DNA of 44,482 nucleotides, taken from NCBI GenBank assembly GCA_964566025.1, contig CAZMHF010000013.1, positions 1 to 44,482 of the forward strand, written 5' to 3'. Within the stretch, counting starts at the first letter, position 1, and every line of letters starts with the position of its first letter. The position numbers and the translations under genes were made by a program. The notes under the pieces were generated by a model. The model had not been told where the DNA came from. It worked only from the letters and a program-made list of their open reading frames with translations, and ran no database searches. The DNA is from RGIG8306 sp964566025 (lineage in GTDB: Bacteria > Bacillota > Clostridia > Lachnospirales > Lachnospiraceae). Below are positions 1 to 7,904 of this stretch, piece by piece.

Positions 1-3000
1 TTTACGGCTAAAGCAGCCGCTGAAACCGTAACCATTTCGCAAACAACACGCATCACAAACCATCCGCTAAAAGGAAACCTCTTTGTGAGGAAACAAACCG
101 AGGCAGGATTACCAGCCAATGGCGCCACCTTTGGCGTGTATCCGACCGCCGCAGACGCTAGGAATAACACCAATCGCCTAAATACGCTGACAACCACGAC
201 AATAGCCGCCGTAAAAAGTATGGATCTAAATCCTGGCACCTATTATGTCAAAGAATTGTCGGCACCAAACGGGTTACTCCTTGATGAAACGATAAAAATC
301 GTAGCCGTAACCGCAGGAGGAACCACTAGCACAGCAAGGAATACCGCCACCTTCATCGACGATTACCAAACGGCAAACTTAGTTGTCTATAAAGAAAATG
401 CACAAGGCGACCGCCTAAGTGGTGCGACCTTTAGTGTAACCAATAATCGAACAGGTGACGTCAAAACAGGCACGACAAACGCAAACGGCGAATTAAGCTT
501 TACGGGCCTACCGTTTGTCTATCAAGATCGTGCAGGGAACATCCTATTCGATACCTATACCTTGCAAGAAACGAAAGCACCAGAAGGTTATGTGTTAGAT
601 CATACCAAACAAACCATTACCTTTACCGCCAAACCAGCTGCCGCTACCGTGAGTATTTCGCAAAGCGCTACCGTGAAAAATACTCCACAAACAGGCAAGC
701 TAACCGTGCTAAAAACCGACGATACAACAAACACGCCACTAAGCGGTGTGACCTTCGCTCTCTACAAAACGGGCGATAAGAAACAAACCATTCGCTACCG
801 TGCGACTACAGGAGCGGATGGAAAAGCCCACTTTGCAGGCGTAAATTTCGTAAATTACGAGGCAAACGGAAATTTCGCTTCCTACGAAGCCTATACCCTA
901 GTCGAACTAGCAGCAGCCGCTGGATTCATTAAAAGCACCGAAGAAATAAACATCACTACTGACGATATTAAAAATGCCGCAAAGGGAGGTGTACCAGAAA
1001 TCCTCATCTCTAAAAATATGAAAAATACCCTCCAACCTGGCGAAGTAACCGTAAAAAAAGAAGGACCAGCAGGCGTTGCCCTACAAGGGACCATCTTTAC
1101 CCTAACGAATAATCGAACAGGCGAAAAACTAACCGCTACCACCAACGAAAATGGTCTAGCCATTTTTAAAAATGTCCCATACGCTTCGATAAAAGCTGAC
1201 AAGAGTATCGCCCTAGATACCTATACCCTACAAGAAACCCAAGCCACAAGCGGGTATGTCACGAATAAAATATGGAAGCAAACCGTCACCTTTACGCCCG
1301 ATGATAATAAACAAGTCATCCTAGTCGATGCAGGAGTGCTGATTAATGAGCCAACCAAAACCATCATCCGAAAAGTCGATGCCGCTGGAAACCTCCTAAA
1401 AGGAGCTACCCTCGTGCTACTAAAAGACGGCAAAGAAATCACTCGCTTTGTGACAACCACCAGCGAAAAAACCATCCTAGCCCTCGTGCCAGGAGCGTAT
1501 GTTTTACGAGAAGAACAAGCACCAATCGGCTACCTAAGAGCAGACGATATCGCTTTTAGCGTAACCGAAAAAACGGAAGCCCACCTCGTAACGATGATAA
1601 ACCGTACTCCAACAGGTACCGTAGTGGTAGAAAAAATCGCTAACGAAACAGGCGAAATCCTAGACGGCGTAATATTTGGACTAAGAAACACCGAAACAGG
1701 CGAAGAGATCGAGGCAATCACCGATAAAAACGGTATCGCCACCTTCCAACAGGTTTCCTACGCAAAACTAGATACCGATAAACAAGTGATCGGAACCTAT
1801 ACCTATAAACTATACGAAAAACAAACCAAAGCAGGATATGTCCTAAGCGATACCACAGAAATCATTACCTTTGATATCGCCCACACTTCCCCCGTACAAG
1901 AAAAACACCTACGTTTTATCAATGAGCCAACTAAAACCCTCATTCGAAAGGCAGGAGAAGATAATGTCCAGCTAAAAGGCGCTACCCTAGCCGTACTAAA
2001 AGACGGGAAAGAAATCACTCGCTTTGAAACGACCAACGAGCCGCATACCATCCTAGCCTTAGTACCAGGAGAGTATGTCCTAAGAGAAGAACAAGCGCCG
2101 CTTGGCTACCTCGTAGCAAACGATGTACCGTTTACCATCATAGAAACAACTAACGTGCAAGAAGTGATGATGGTCGATCCGACACCAACAGGCACCGTGA
2201 TCGTGAAAAAACAATCCGCCGAAACAAGAGAAGAATTAGCAAATGTCCTCTTCGCCCTAAGAAACAAAGAAACAGGCGAAGAAGTAGAGGCAACGACCGA
2301 CAAAAACGGCACCGCTACCTTCACAAACATCCACTACCTTCGCTTCGACGAACTAGGAAATGCCATCGGTACGTACACCTATGAACTATACGAAAAACGT
2401 GCCAAAAAAGGCTATATCGCTACGGGTGATAGCGAAGAAGTCACCTTCGATGTGGCACACACCACACCTGTACAAGAAAAAAGCTTTACGTTTTTCAATA
2501 CACCAACCAAAACCATCATCGAAAAACGAGACACCGATGGAAGCTTTGTAATTGGTGCGTCCCTAACCATCCTTGCCGATGAAGAAATCACCGACGAAGT
2601 AGGAAATGTGGTGTGCAAACAGGGTGACGAAATCGCCAGCTTCACCACCACCAACGAAGCAACCACCTTCCTAGCCATGCGTCCAGGAAAGTATCTGCTC
2701 GTAGAAACAAAAGCACCAAACGGCTACCTAAAAGCAGCAGCCATTAGCTTCACCGTCCTAGAACAAGAAGAAGCCCAAATCGTTTCCATGGTCGATTTAA
2801 CCCCAACAGGAAAAGTCACCATCGAAAAGAAAAGCACCACCGAAGCCCCACTACAAGGGGTACGATATCTATTCACCAACGAAACAACAGGCGAACAAGT
2901 CGTGCTAACCACCGATGAAAATGGACAAGCAACCCACGAAGGCTTTGCCATCGGAAGCTACAAAGACGGCGTGCTAGTCGAGCCAATGCGCTTTACGATC

Positions 3001-4293
3001 AAAGAGATCCAAACCCTCCCTGGCTACATCATTGATAAGAGAACTTACGAAACACAGTTTGCCTACAAAGACGATGAAACACCAGAGATTAGCGAAGAAC
3101 ACTACTTCACCAACGACTTTACCAAAGTCGATATTTCTAAAAAAGAATTAGCAACAGGCAACAATGAAGAAATCGAAGGCGCAACCCTACGCATCACCGC
3201 TGCCGAAGATGTATTCTATACCGATGCTCTAACCGGCGAAGACATTCTCCTCTACAAAATGGGGGATACCATCGAAGAATGGGTATCAAAAAAAGAGCCA
3301 CACCGCATCAATTGCTTGCCACATGGCTTTAATTATTTCCTCGAAGAACTACGAGCGCCATTTGGCTTTGTTATCGCCGAAAACGTACCATTTAGCGTCG
3401 AAGAAACAGGCGAGATTCAAGCCAGAGAAATGTTCGATGAAGAAGTATACGGAACCTTAAACATCCATAAAGTAGATGAAGATTCGAAAGAATCTCTACA
3501 AGGCGTCGAGTACCGACTAAGAAACGAAGAAACGAAGGAAGAATGGACACTCATCACCGATGAAAACGGCAAAGCAAGCGTAAGCAACCTTCCTCTAGCC
3601 GTTATTAAAGAAGGCAAATGTACCCATCTAATGCCATACACCATTAGAGAAACCAAAACCGTAACAGGCTACGCACTCGATCCAGAAGTATACGACGTAG
3701 AATTTGAGTACATCAACGATACGACCAGAGAAATCACGCAAGAATTTGCCTTCACAAACGCCACACAAAAAGCAAAAATCGCTGTCATCAAACAAGGCGG
3801 AAAGCTGGTTGGCACAAAACCGTTAGAAAGCGAACTCGGCATGGTTGAAAAACCACTCTTCGAATTAGGCGCATTAGCAGGCGTAGAATTCACCGTCTAC
3901 AACGACAAAGAGCTAACCGATATCGCCACAACCGTCGTATCAAACGGCGAAGGACTTGCCGAAAGCTGCTACTTGCCAGTTGGCACGTACTACGTAAAAG
4001 AAACCAAAACACCAGCAGGTTACATCGCTGATGAGACGGTTTACGAAGTCGTTTTAGAAGCGACCGAAGAAGCCAATGCGTATGTCCTAGATGTGACAAA
4101 AGAAGTCGTCAACCACCCATGTAGCGTGGAATTATTCGTGTATAAGGAAGGAAATAAACTTCTTCACGAGAAAGATGACCGCTATGAAATCCACAAAGTA
4201 GCCCTTGAAGGCGTGTACTTTGGCGTGTATACCGACCAAAACTTCTACAACGACGAAGGCGAAGTAGTCCTAAAAAAAGATGTTCCACTTTAA
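1..4293 (+). CDS. Large Cna-B repeat surface protein, 5' end outside the window
   Basis: Frame 1 is open from base 1, so only the C-terminal 1430 residues are visible and the true start lies upstream (the GTG at 85 is an internal Val). The protein is a chain of Cna-B (SpaA/prealbumin-like) beta-sandwich domains. They start near bases 67, 370, 691, 1036, 1354, 1612, 1930, 2188, 2506, 2806, 3121, 3448 and 3766, and a 14th from 4120 stops after 57 residues. Each opens with a Lys-bearing strand (TGTVVVEK, TKTIIRK) and carries a Glu before a P/G-GY motif (EEQAPIGYL, ETKAPEGYV). Most end with a strand holding Asn or Asp, the usual residues of an internal Lys-Asn/Asp isopeptide bond. Such rods occur in Gram-positive adhesins and pilins; ligand unknown. 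No LPXTG, hydrophobic tail or charged end is present. Third codon positions are rich in C and A (acc, atc, gcc, cta), unlike the following genes. Confidence 0.9.
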   Translation, partial: FTAKAAAETVTISQTTRITNHPLKGNLFVRKQTEAGLPANGATFGVYPTAADARNNTNRLNTLTTTTIAAVKSMDLNPGTYYVKELSAPNGLLLDETIKIVAVTAGGTTSTARNTATFIDDYQTANLVVYKENAQGDRLSGATFSVTNNRTGDVKTGTTNANGELSFTGLPFVYQDRAGNILFDTYTLQETKAPEGYVLDHTKQTITFTAKPAAATVSISQSATVKNTPQTGKLTVLKTDDTTNTPLSGVTFALYKTGDKKQTIRYRATTGADGKAHFAGVNFVNYEANGNFASYEAYTLVELAAAAGFIKSTEEINITTDDIKNAAKGGVPEILISKNMKNTLQPGEVTVKKEGPAGVALQGTIFTLTNNRTGEKLTATTNENGLAIFKNVPYASIKADKSIALDTYTLQETQATSGYVTNKIWKQTVTFTPDDNKQVILVDAGVLINEPTKTIIRKVDAAGNLLKGATLVLLKDGKEITRFVTTTSEKTILALVPGAYVLREEQAPIGYLRADDIAFSVTEKTEAHLVTMINRTPTGTVVVEKIANETGEILDGVIFGLRNTETGEEIEAITDKNGIATFQQVSYAKLDTDKQVIGTYTYKLYEKQTKAGYVLSDTTEIITFDIAHTSPVQEKHLRFINEPTKTLIRKAGEDNVQLKGATLAVLKDGKEITRFETTNEPHTILALVPGEYVLREEQAPLGYLVANDVPFTIIETTNVQEVMMVDPTPTGTVIVKKQSAETREELANVLFALRNKETGEEVEATTDKNGTATFTNIHYLRFDELGNAIGTYTYELYEKRAKKGYIATGDSEEVTFDVAHTTPVQEKSFTFFNTPTKTIIEKRDTDGSFVIGASLTILADEEITDEVGNVVCKQGDEIASFTTTNEATTFLAMRPGKYLLVETKAPNGYLKAAAISFTVLEQEEAQIVSMVDLTPTGKVTIEKKSTTEAPLQGVRYLFTNETTGEQVVLTTDENGQATHEGFAIGSYKDGVLVEPMRFTIKEIQTLPGYIIDKRTYETQFAYKDDETPEISEEHYFTNDFTKVDISKKELATGNNEEIEGATLRITAAEDVFYTDALTGEDILLYKMGDTIEEWVSKKEPHRINCLPHGFNYFLEELRAPFGFVIAENVPFSVEETGEIQAREMFDEEVYGTLNIHKVDEDSKESLQGVEYRLRNEETKEEWTLITDENGKASVSNLPLAVIKEGKCTHLMPYTIRETKTVTGYALDPEVYDVEFEYINDTTREITQEFAFTNATQKAKIAVIKQGGKLVGTKPLESELGMVEKPLFELGALAGVEFTVYNDKELTDIATTVVSNGEGLAESCYLPVGTYYVKETKTPAGYIADETVYEVVLEATEEANAYVLDVTKEVVNHPCSVELFVYKEGNKLLHEKDDRYEIHKVALEGVYFGVYTDQNFYNDEGEVVLKKDVPL
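1354..2505 (+). repeat. Tandem 576-nt two-domain repeat inside the Cna-B gene
   Basis: Bases 1354-1929 and 1930-2505 encode the same two-domain unit twice: a short 86-residue domain opening TKT(I/L)IRK, then a 106-residue domain opening TGTV(V/I)V. The domain lengths are identical in both copies (258 and 318 nt). The next pairs (2506-3120 and 3121-3765) look like older, diverged copies. The array therefore seems to have grown by duplicating a pair of domains rather than single domains. Confidence 0.85.
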
Positions 4294-4308
4294 AGGTATA
4301 ACAAAGTG

Positions 4309-4331
4309 AAGACCAAAAGAAGGTCTTTTTT
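4309..4331 (+). terminator. Intrinsic terminator after the Cna-B gene
   Basis: AAGACC (4309-4314) pairs with GGTCTT (4322-4327) around a 7-nt loop and runs into a T tract to 4331. It sits 15 nt after the stop codon at 4291-4293. The stem is short (6 bp), so efficiency may be moderate. Confidence 0.7.
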
Positions 4332-4376
4332 AATGAGTTTAAAAGCAACGGAATTTCAAGTCCCCAAGAAACTTAG

Positions 4377-4413
4377 ATCTCTCCCCTTTCGACTAGAAAG
4401 AAAGGGGAGAGAT
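4377..4413. repeat. Perfect 14-bp inverted repeat between genes
   Basis: ATCTCTCCCCTTTC (4377-4390) and its exact reverse complement (4400-4413) flank the 9-nt loop GACTAGAAA. No T tract follows, so it is not a standard terminator. It lies between the Cna-B terminator and the tilS promoter; function unknown. Confidence 0.8.
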
Positions 4414-4467
4414 TCGCCCACCAGATGCGGAGGTTCAAATGCTAATAGGCTTCCATTCCTAGCGTAC

Positions 4468-4496
4468 TTGCAAAAATGCGCGAAATCATGTATAAT
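4468..4496 (+). promoter_or_regulatory. Sigma-A-type promoter of the tilS operon
   Basis: TTGCAA (4468-4473), 17-nt spacer, TATAAT (4491-4496), with transcription expected to start near 4503, just ahead of the ribosome binding site of tilS. Confidence 0.75.
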
Positions 4497-4529
4497 TTGC
4501 TCTTGAAAGCATTGCTTGGAGGAGCCCAA

Positions 4530-5525
4530 ATGGATTTGTTGTATCAAGTGCGAAAATATATAGAAAAGCAATCTTTGATTCAAAAAAGACAGCGAATCAT
4601 TTTAGGTGTTTCAGGAGGAATGGATTCGATGTTTTTGTTGCATGCGATGAAGCATTGGCAGGAGCATTTTGAGGTAGAGTTAGTTGCCGTTCATGTGAAT
4701 CATATGATTCGTGAAAGTGCAACAAACGACCAGTACTTTGTTGAAAGAGCTTGTAGTAGTGCTAAGGTTCCTTGCATTGTCGTGACACAAGATGTCCCTA
4801 CCTATGCGAAAAACCGAAGGATTGGTATAGAAGAGGCAGGTAGAGAAGTTCGCATGGAGGCATTTTGCAAGATAGCGACCATCTATCAAGCAGATGCGAT
4901 TATGCTCGCACATCATTTGAATGACCATATGGAAACAATGCTGCTTCATTTTTTTAGAGGTTGCTCTGCGAGAGGGCTTAGCGGAATTCGTCCCAAAAAC
5001 GGAAACGTTTTGCACCCATTAGTTGAAATCTCAAAAGAAGAGATGGCGCAATTTATGAAGAAAAATGAGCTCGACTGGTGCGAGGACGAGACGAATTTGC
5101 ATGACGATTATTCAAGAAATTTTTTACGAAATCGTTTGATTCCAATGATTGAACAATCCATACAGCCAGGACTTAAAAAAACCTTGCAAACACAATCAAT
5201 TATATTCTCTGAATTGGACGAATATATGATGCAACAAGCAAAACGAATCATTACAGAACAGGCCGTTTTTATAGAGAGTGCAGAGCATCGTTGCTATGAG
5301 ATTTCGAATAATGTATTGAAAAATAGCCATAAAGCATTGCGAAGATATGTGATTTATTATATGCTACAAGAATGCCTTGTCCATTTAAAGGATATTGGAT
5401 TTGCTCATATCGATGCGATTTGTCAATTGGTAGAGAGCGAACATGGTAAACATTTAGACTTAGCTAGAAATGTAGTCGTAGAGCGCAGAGAGAAAAAAAT
5501 ATATATAACATATAAGAAGGAATAA
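4530..5525 (+). CDS. tilS: tRNA(Ile)-lysidine synthase
   Basis: This 331-residue protein joins lysine to C34 of the CAU-anticodon tRNA-Ile, using ATP, so that the tRNA reads AUA rather than AUG; it acts in the cytoplasm. The N-terminal PP-loop ATPase motif SGGMDS is at residues 28-33, followed by the family segments AVHVNHMIR, GIEEAGREVR and LAHHLNDHMETMLLHF. The C-terminal part is short compared with Bacillus TilS. The start at 4530 is chosen because GGAGGAG (4518-4524) lies 5 nt before it; an in-frame ATG further upstream has no such site. First gene of the tilS-hpt-ftsH cluster, an order conserved in Firmicutes. Confidence 0.95.
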   Translation: MDLLYQVRKYIEKQSLIQKRQRIILGVSGGMDSMFLLHAMKHWQEHFEVELVAVHVNHMIRESATNDQYFVERACSSAKVPCIVVTQDVPTYAKNRRIGIEEAGREVRMEAFCKIATIYQADAIMLAHHLNDHMETMLLHFFRGCSARGLSGIRPKNGNVLHPLVEISKEEMAQFMKKNELDWCEDETNLHDDYSRNFLRNRLIPMIEQSIQPGLKKTLQTQSIIFSELDEYMMQQAKRIITEQAVFIESAEHRCYEISNNVLKNSHKALRRYVIYYMLQECLVHLKDIGFAHIDAICQLVESEHGKHLDLARNVVVERREKKIYITYKKE

Positions 5526-5528
5526 ACT

Positions 5529-6050
5529 ATGGAGACAATTAACGTACTAATTAGCGAGCAAGAAGTAGATAAGCGTATTGAAGCATTAGGAGCAAAAATT
5601 AGTGAAGATTATGCGGGCAAGCAAATACATTTGATTTGCATTTTAAAGGGCGGCGTATTTTTTGCGTGCGAATTGGCAAAGCGCATTACGGTACCTGTTT
5701 CTTTTGACTTTATGTCGGTTTCCAGTTATGGAGGCGATACAAAATCCTCTGGTGTTGTTCGAATTGTCAAGGATTTAGATGAGAGCATCGCCAATAAGGA
5801 TGTTTTAATTGTAGAAGATATTATCGATTCTGGTAGGACATTATCGCACTTGATGGAGCTTTTAAAAACAAGAGGTCCAAAAAGCATTAAGCTATGCACA
5901 TTGCTTGATAAGCCTGATCGACGCGTCGTAAAGGATGTTCGCGTTGATTATATGGGATTTTCAATACCAGATGAATTTGTGGTTGGTTACGGACTTGATT
6001 ATGATCAAAAATATCGTAACCTACCGTATATTGGCGTTGTTGAGTTATAA
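5529..6050 (+). CDS. hpt: Hypoxanthine phosphoribosyltransferase
   Basis: A 173-residue type I phosphoribosyltransferase that salvages hypoxanthine (and usually guanine) with PRPP to form IMP or GMP. The PRPP-binding loop VLIVEDIIDSGRT is at residues 92-104; the ILKGG motif is at 38-42 and the flexible-loop SYGGDTKSSG at 66-75. It starts 3 nt after the tilS stop with its ribosome binding site (AAGAAGGA) inside the end of tilS, so the two are translated from one message. Placement between tilS and ftsH is the standard Firmicutes arrangement. Confidence 0.96.
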   Translation: METINVLISEQEVDKRIEALGAKISEDYAGKQIHLICILKGGVFFACELAKRITVPVSFDFMSVSSYGGDTKSSGVVRIVKDLDESIANKDVLIVEDIIDSGRTLSHLMELLKTRGPKSIKLCTLLDKPDRRVVKDVRVDYMGFSIPDEFVVGYGLDYDQKYRNLPYIGVVEL

Positions 6051-6092
6051 AAACAGAAAACGCTTTAAATGCTTTAAAAGGAGAGAAATTAG

Positions 6093-7904
6093 ATGAGACC
6101 AAGAAAAAGTAAGGGTTATTATTTTTTACTACTGATGATCTTGTTTTTCGTGATTTATGCGGTGAATTATGCACTAACTTATATGCCAGGAATTACGCAA
6201 AATGAATTCGAGAAGGCACTTGTGGCAAAAGATATAAAAGAAATTGTGATCGAACAAGAAACCGTTCCGACAGGAAAGGTGCTGATTTATTTTCATAATG
6301 GAACAAAAGCAGCTTTTTATACATCAGATGTTAGTAAAGTTGAAGAACTATTAGAACGCCACGAATTCACAGATTATGCATTGACGGCAGTGAAAAAGGA
6401 TGGCTATTTTAAGACAACCATTTTGCCATGCTTTATTATTATTTTCGGTGTGATTGCCATTATTTTAGTTGTCAATAATGCGGCAGCAAAAAGCAGCAAT
6501 GCACAAGCTAATTCTATGATGAATTTTGGAAAGAGTCGTGCAAGGCGCAATACGAATAAATCCATTAATTTTTCAAAGGTAGCAGGATTAAGGGAAGAAA
6601 AAGAAGAACTATTTGAGATTGTTGATTTTCTAAAAGGGCCAAGCAAATATATTGAAATGGGCGCTAGAATTCCAAAGGGTGTGCTATTTACAGGTTCACC
6701 GGGTACAGGAAAGACTTTGTTAGCCAAGGCAGTTGCGGGTGAAGCAGGTGTTCCGTTCTTTAGTATTTCGGGTTCTGATTTCGTAGAGATGTTTGTTGGT
6801 GTTGGTGCCTCAAGAGTGCGCGATTTGTTTTTAGATGCTAAGAAAAATGCACCATGTATTATCTTTATTGATGAAATTGATGCGGTTGCTAGACGACGAG
6901 GCACAGGAATGGGCGGCGGACATGACGAGCGCGAACAAACGCTAAATCAATTGCTCGTTGAAATGGATGGATTTTCACAAAATGAAGGCATTATCATTAT
7001 CGCGGCAACAAATCGTGTGGATATATTGGACCCAGCGATTTTGCGACCTGGTCGTTTTGATCGAAAAATTGAAATTGGAAAACCAGATTCAAAAGGACGA
7101 GAAGAAATTTTAGCAATCCATGCAGAAAATAAACGTTTAGGCGATGATGTGGACTTAAAACGAGTGGCACAAACAACCGCAGGGTATACAGGTGCGGATC
7201 TAGAGAATTTATTAAATGAAGCAGCGATTTCGGCAGCAAAGGAAAGCAAGGGATTTATTTCTCAAAAAGAAATCGAAACAGCATTTACAAAAGTAAGTAT
7301 AGGAACAGAAAAGCGTTCACGTGTTATTTCAGATGAAGATAAGAAAATTACAGCCTATCATGAGACGGGGCATGCGATTTTATTTCAAGTGCTACCAGGA
7401 GTAGGGCCAGTGCATACGATTTCTATTATTCCAACAGGACGCGCAGCGGGTTATACGATGCCAATGCCAAAGAGTGATGAAATGTTTATGACAAAAGAGC
7501 GTTTACTTCATCATATTATGGTAAGCCTTGGTGGACGTATTGCAGAAGAAATCGTCTTTAATCAAATGACAACAGGTGCATCACAGGACATTAAGGATGC
7601 GACAGCGACAGCAAGAGCGATGGTAACACAATATGGTATGTCAGATGAGCTAGGGATGATTCATTATGATTCTGATGAAGAGGTGTTTATCGGACGCGAC
7701 TTGGCGCATAAAAACAATATAAGTGATGAAACGGCGCGCTTAATTGATGCAGAGGTTAGAACAATCATCTCGGATTGTTACAATAAAGCCAAAGCAATTA
7801 TTGTGGAGCATATAGATGTACTCCATAAATGCTCGGCAGTCTTAATTGAAAAAGAAAAAATAACAACGGAAGAATTTGAACAATTTTTCAAAGGAGATAT
7901 TTGA
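6093..7904 (+). CDS. ftsH: ATP-dependent zinc metalloprotease FtsH
   Basis: A 603-residue membrane AAA+ protease that degrades misassembled membrane proteins and some regulators. Two N-terminal membrane segments (about residues 9-29 and 106-127) flank a short extracytoplasmic domain. The AAA module has Walker A GSPGTGKT (201-208), Walker B CIIFIDEID and an arginine-finger region (ILRPGRFDRK). The protease domain has the zinc site HETGH with His423, Glu424 and His427; most FtsH proteins have HEAGH, so the Thr is a mild variant. AAAAGGAGAG precedes the ATG. The stop codon overlaps the start of the glycosidase gene that follows. Confidence 0.97.
   Translation: MRPRKSKGYYFLLLMILFFVIYAVNYALTYMPGITQNEFEKALVAKDIKEIVIEQETVPTGKVLIYFHNGTKAAFYTSDVSKVEELLERHEFTDYALTAVKKDGYFKTTILPCFIIIFGVIAIILVVNNAAAKSSNAQANSMMNFGKSRARRNTNKSINFSKVAGLREEKEELFEIVDFLKGPSKYIEMGARIPKGVLFTGSPGTGKTLLAKAVAGEAGVPFFSISGSDFVEMFVGVGASRVRDLFLDAKKNAPCIIFIDEIDAVARRRGTGMGGGHDEREQTLNQLLVEMDGFSQNEGIIIIAATNRVDILDPAILRPGRFDRKIEIGKPDSKGREEILAIHAENKRLGDDVDLKRVAQTTAGYTGADLENLLNEAAISAAKESKGFISQKEIETAFTKVSIGTEKRSRVISDEDKKITAYHETGHAILFQVLPGVGPVHTISIIPTGRAAGYTMPMPKSDEMFMTKERLLHHIMVSLGGRIAEEIVFNQMTTGASQDIKDATATARAMVTQYGMSDELGMIHYDSDEEVFIGRDLAHKNNISDETARLIDAEVRTIISDCYNKAKAIIVEHIDVLHKCSAVLIEKEKITTEEFEQFFKGDI

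Noticed and set aside
4294..4345. Frameshift continuing the Cna-B protein past its stop
   Set aside because: None of the three frames encodes the rest of a Cna-B domain or an anchor before the terminator.
891..4348. Many open frames on the minus strand across the Cna-B gene
   Set aside because: They mirror the repeat structure and low-G composition of the real gene, have no ribosome sites, and encode Ser/Val-rich low-complexity sequence.
4430..4445. GGTTCAAAT resembling a tRNA T-loop
   Set aside because: No matching T-stem, anticodon arm or acceptor stem can be formed around it.
4306..4506. 66-codon frame after the Cna-B gene
   Set aside because: It runs through the terminator, the inverted repeat and the tilS promoter and has no ribosome binding site.
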